Assembly: GCA_951230915.1 (NCBI GenBank)
Contig: OX579640.1
Coordinates: 12,978,981 to 13,042,980, forward strand
Length of the DNA: 64,000 bases
Direction: 5' to 3'
Origin: Antitrichia curtipendula
Taxonomy: Eukaryota > Streptophyta > Bryopsida > Hypnales > Leucodontaceae
Numbering within the stretch: position 1 is the stretch's first letter; each line of letters begins with the position of its first letter. The notes beneath the pieces were generated by a model. The model searched no databases. It worked only from the letters and a program-made list of their open reading frames with translations, and was not told where the DNA came from. Shown piece after piece: positions 60,985 to 64,000 of this stretch. The translations under genes were made by a program, and so were the position numbers.

Positions 60985-61940
60985 CTAACATTTCAAATCT
61001 AAGTCTATGCAAATGTCTCCAAAAGAAGGCCTCAAGAGTGGATTCACATCGAGCACTCCTCTAAAATATCAACCAAATTCACTCGCACCCTCCAATAAGC
61101 GTGCATACAATTCACTCAACTCCATGTCTTCAAAGACAAAACATGTGCACAAATCATAGCAAAGCTATAGACATCCACTATGAACCACTTGGTCTTTCCC
61201 AAACCATCAACATGTGCTCTTGGATGAACCTCAAGAGCCCTATACTTTGTAGTGCCAACTCCTCGATATGATATGGTGTTTGATTTGGAGACCTCAACCT
61301 TGGTCTTGGACATTCCAAAATCAACCAACTTCACACAGTAATATTGATCCACAAGATGAGTAGAGGCCAACCTATTCACAACCACGTTTTGTGGCTTAAG
61401 GTCACGATGTGCAACTCCCTGGTCATGCAGATAGCGCATCCCCTCTGCTATTTGCACAATGATGTCAACAGCTACAGGTAATGCAAAATGCACGCCTTTC
61501 CGATCTTCAATCACTTCAAAAAGGCTCCTCTCCATCAGCTCCATGGCAATAAAACGATCTCCTTTCACCTCACCATTGCCACAACAAATGAAATTCGCAA
61601 TGCGAGGGTGCTTCAAATGGGACAAAATGCTCGCTTCCTTCAAAAATGTCACCTCAGAAGCTTGGCCATGAAACTCTTTCCTGGTCGCACAAGGCACACC
61701 CAACCATTGGGTCCTGCAAACACCACTTGCACCTGATCCACTTACGGCATCCTTTATTGCTCGGATGTTTTCAACTGTTCGTAGAAGCTTGGAAGACAAC
61801 TCTCGGCATATTCTCTCATTCAGCAAGTTCCCACGTTTCACAACTTCCTCGATATCATGCGCGATGCGTTCACAAACACTCAAGAAGTCCACTTCCTCGT
61901 CAACTAACGAGGATCTATTACTTCCCGACCACGTCTCCAT
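60985..61940 (-). pseudogene. Decayed plant protein kinase
   Basis: From ATG at 61940 the frame encodes a helical N-terminal region and then a kinase domain. The domain shows QWLGVPCA, EASILSHLKHP, AMELMERSLFEVIED, the catalytic loop HRDLKPQN, the DFG motif (VDFGMSK) and a YRALEVHP segment where APE is expected (Pro to Leu). At 61116 the frame stops after LSLKTWS. The neighbouring frame then continues recognisably (FEDMELSELYARLLEG), and another frame holds NPLLRPSFGDIC. This indicates a small deletion around 61140 plus a later frameshift. The glycine-loop segment is also shortened (SGSGASGVCRTQW). The family is a plant Ser/Thr kinase group I cannot name precisely. A truncated, inactive protein could still be made. 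Confidence 0.75.
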
Positions 61941-62234
61941 GTTTTCCACGTAGAACTTGTATTATACATCAACATCTCATTTTTCCGAGGTCATTTCAAA
62001 TGAACATTGCTCATTCCCATCTCAGTGCATATTCCCACCGCTGCTGGAATGCATCAAAGATTGCCCAGCACTCTCTGCATACCATTCGTATTCATCAGCG
62101 CAAAAGACAAGGTGCGTCTTAGTTCAGTTTCTATTATAGTTGTGCAACGAGCCGAATGCGGAGGTCCAGCCAAGAAGTAAATCTAAAAAAAGAGATCCCC
62201 TGTTTTGTGCTTGCTTAATCTATTTTCTACAGCT

Positions 62235-62305
62235 CTCCTAGCTAATCTGGAACCTTTGATTGCAAGAAGGAACCGAAAATTTGCAAATTTTTTCATGCGG
62301 AGTAA
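62235..62305. repeat. Dispersed repeat, copy 3
   Basis: CTCTCCTAGCTAATCTGGAA, CCTTTGATTGCA and AAATTTGCAAATTTTTTCAT match copies 1 and 2. A preceding TTTTCTACAG looks like a splice acceptor, but the sequence after it is repeat-derived. Confidence 0.65.
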
Positions 62306-62747
62306 ATCATGCGTGACTACCGCTGGGCAGTTTGGCGTCAGTCCGGAACTGAAGTCCATGTTCTGGATGATGACCGGAACTATGACAGTATCAGCAAAAA
62401 GATGGGCGGGAAAGGGTTAATTGAGCATAAGACCCAGAAAACAGAACCTCTATGCCTCCCCTTGTACCAACTCTATGCTGCCCAGCGTATATGAAGTCTC
62501 CTTGCGGGTCTATCTCAGTCCATGTGGCTTAGCAAGTAGACTTACCCCTAGTACTCTCTTCATTCACGCCAGTCTTAGAGCAGGAATCAGTTTCTGATTT
62601 TTTTTCAGTTTGGGGGTATGTCAAATTATGCACGAGTTTTTCACGGTTTTAAATTATTCTAAGTCGTCGAATTATTATCATTTGTGTTTTTGATCTTGGT
62701 AGTAATGTAATTGATTGGGCGGGTTGTTCCAAATTGTTCTTTTTCAG

Positions 62748-62936
62748 GTTCGCATGGAGGTCGACGACACCTCGGAAGGTTTTGGCTGGACTCGGAAGAA
62801 CGAGATCATCAACGGGAGGACCGCCATGGCTGGATTCTTCATGCTCATCATTCAGGAGTTGGTCACTGGGAAGGGATTCTTGAAGGGTCTGGGCTTCCTG
62901 GACTTTCTGTACAAAGTCACCGGCTACTCTCCTTGA
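62748..62936 (+). CDS. Hlip/one-helix light-harvesting-like protein, last exon
   Basis: After acceptor TTTTTCAG the exon is open for 63 codons and ends in a stop (GYSP-stop). It encodes a chlorophyll a/b-binding motif: GFGWTRKNEIINGRTAMAGF followed by a hydrophobic stretch (FMLIIQELVTGKGFL). E-x-x-N-G-R-x-A-M is the chlorophyll-binding signature of Hlips, one-helix proteins and related plastid proteins. These protect the thylakoid membrane and assist photosystem assembly. A transit peptide would be expected in upstream exons, which I could not identify; they may lie beyond the repeat at 62235 or have been lost. Phase 0 at the acceptor is assumed. Confidence 0.75.
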   Translation, partial: VRMEVDDTSEGFGWTRKNEIINGRTAMAGFFMLIIQELVTGKGFLKGLGFLDFLYKVTGYSP

Positions 62937-62939
62937 AGA

Positions 62940-64000
62940 AAACGAAGGCCATAGAATGACATTCAGGTGCTAGTGCAGGAACTAGTGCAGACGCTCCGTT
63001 TTTTCCCTCCACAAAGAGTTGTTGTACAGTCTTTCATCGCTATGCTGGAAACCCACGTCAATTAAGCTGCTCAGTTTGTACTTTAATGTTTTGGAGATTA
63101 TTTGAAGTTGCTTCTATGAAAGCTGTATTTTGGCACACTTCATTCGATTCGTGGTTGTTGGTTATAGATGTGACCGTCTGGAATCTACGTCACAAGGAAT
63201 TGATGCCTTGCAAACAAAACGGGAGGGCCGACAAATGTTTTTTCTCCCATTCTCAAACGCTGTTGCCATACTTGCTCTGTGCCTTTGGTTCCACATTATC
63301 AGAGCAATCCAACAATACACAGGAATGGCTTAGAGAATCTTCAAAAGGAAGAACTGACTGTTGCAGCAGCAATGCAAGCTGTTGTTTGGGTTTGATTCGT
63401 GATGGCAAAATTTTTGAAGTCGATCGACCTCTCTTCAATTCGTTTGCAAACCAAGAAAAAAACAGCATCATATGCTGTGATCAGTTGTTCTTGTTGCGCT
63501 TCAAGTATTTCAAGGGATCCCTCTTTGCGGGTGGATCGGTCATTTGCACCTCTCCAATTTTGTGTGCGGATTTGAGCATATAAATTTTTGTCGAATTTTC
63601 GACAGCGCAAACATTTTAGTTTGATGCGACAAAGGAACGAGCAGCAGTTTGAGGATTCGATCGCCATCGAAGCGAGCCACCGCAAATTGAAAGGGACCTT
63701 GCTTACGTACACTGATACATAACGTTATGTGAGAGACGAGATGCGATCCTTCCGAATTCCAGACGATGCGATCCTTTCCAGACGTAATTGCTGGACTTAG
63801 TTGTGATCGAATAGTCGACAGCTTGTTCCTGCCGGTTTTGCATACTTCAGAGGGATTTTGGAAGCAACTACGGTGCGTGTTCCCTCATATCCCCTAAGTA
63901 CTTTATATGAAAACTCGGTCACCGCCCAGTAACCTGTGATCTGTATGCAAGCGTGGTTCGTGACATTTCGGCATGCGTTGCTGATTTTCATGGAAATTAT
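62940..64000. other. 3' region of the one-helix gene and an unassigned window end
   Basis: The first few hundred bases are the likely 3' untranslated region. Frames of 165 aa (63086-63583 plus) and 123 aa (63341-63712 minus) overlap each other and show no recognisable family, so neither is called. Confidence 0.4.

Noticed and set aside
62205..62420. Possible first exon of the one-helix protein after the acceptor TTTTCTACAG
   Set aside because: The sequence matches a dispersed repeat present at 27605 and 42820, and no donor gives a sensible plastid protein.
63086..63583. 165-codon open frame near the window end
   Set aside because: It is Cys/Ser-rich with no family resemblance, and overlaps a competing frame on the other strand in the likely 3' region of the preceding gene.

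Overview
The window is nuclear DNA of a land plant. Genes have many short GT-AG introns, exons are richer in G+C than the very A+T-rich spacers, and there are plant-specific families: SAUR auxin-response proteins, a CCD1-type carotenoid dioxygenase, a plant AAE17/18-type acyl-activating enzyme and a one-helix light-harvesting-like protein. A seedless plant, perhaps a moss, is my guess from the kinase and one-helix proteins; nothing in the window fixes it.

Layout. 0.2-5.1 kb: SAUR locus 1. 5.5-11.6 kb (-): a 13-exon CCD1-like gene with a 15-nt microexon and one in-frame stop. 12-16 kb: transposon and repeat debris, including a fourth partial copy of the SAUR flank. 16.7-21.0 kb: SAUR locus 2, an inverted copy of locus 1. 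22.9-24.7 kb: SAUR locus 3, frameshifted near its C-terminus. 24.7-27.6 kb: A+T-rich, no gene seen. 28.4-35.8 kb (+): an intact 14-exon acyl-activating enzyme of 729 aa ending in the peroxisomal signal SRL. 36-39 kb: simple and tandem repeats, including a 178-180 bp array. 39.0-42.0 kb (-): an intact 4-exon short-chain dehydrogenase. 45.8-47.3 kb (-): a small probable mitochondrial ATP synthase subunit f with a leader intron. 47.9-54.1 kb: A+T-rich, no convincing gene. 54.5-56.8 kb (-): the RNA polymerase II subunit RPB7, intact in 6 exons. 57-59 kb: a fold-back transposon in the RPB7 upstream region. 61-62 kb (-): a decayed protein kinase. 62.7-62.9 kb (+): last exon of an Hlip/one-helix protein.

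The genes do not form a pathway. They are ordinary single plant genes plus one local SAUR expansion. The unusual part is the mobile DNA. At least six non-autonomous elements have CCC...GGG ends and sit exactly between TTAA duplications, the piggyBac signature. Because the SAUR segment was duplicated, several insertions can be compared with an unoccupied paralogous site holding one TTAA. The same comparison supports a TA-flanked MITE family with AGGTA ends and a CACTA MITE family with 3-bp duplications. All exon coordinates were derived by reading splice sites and frames by hand and checking that phases close.
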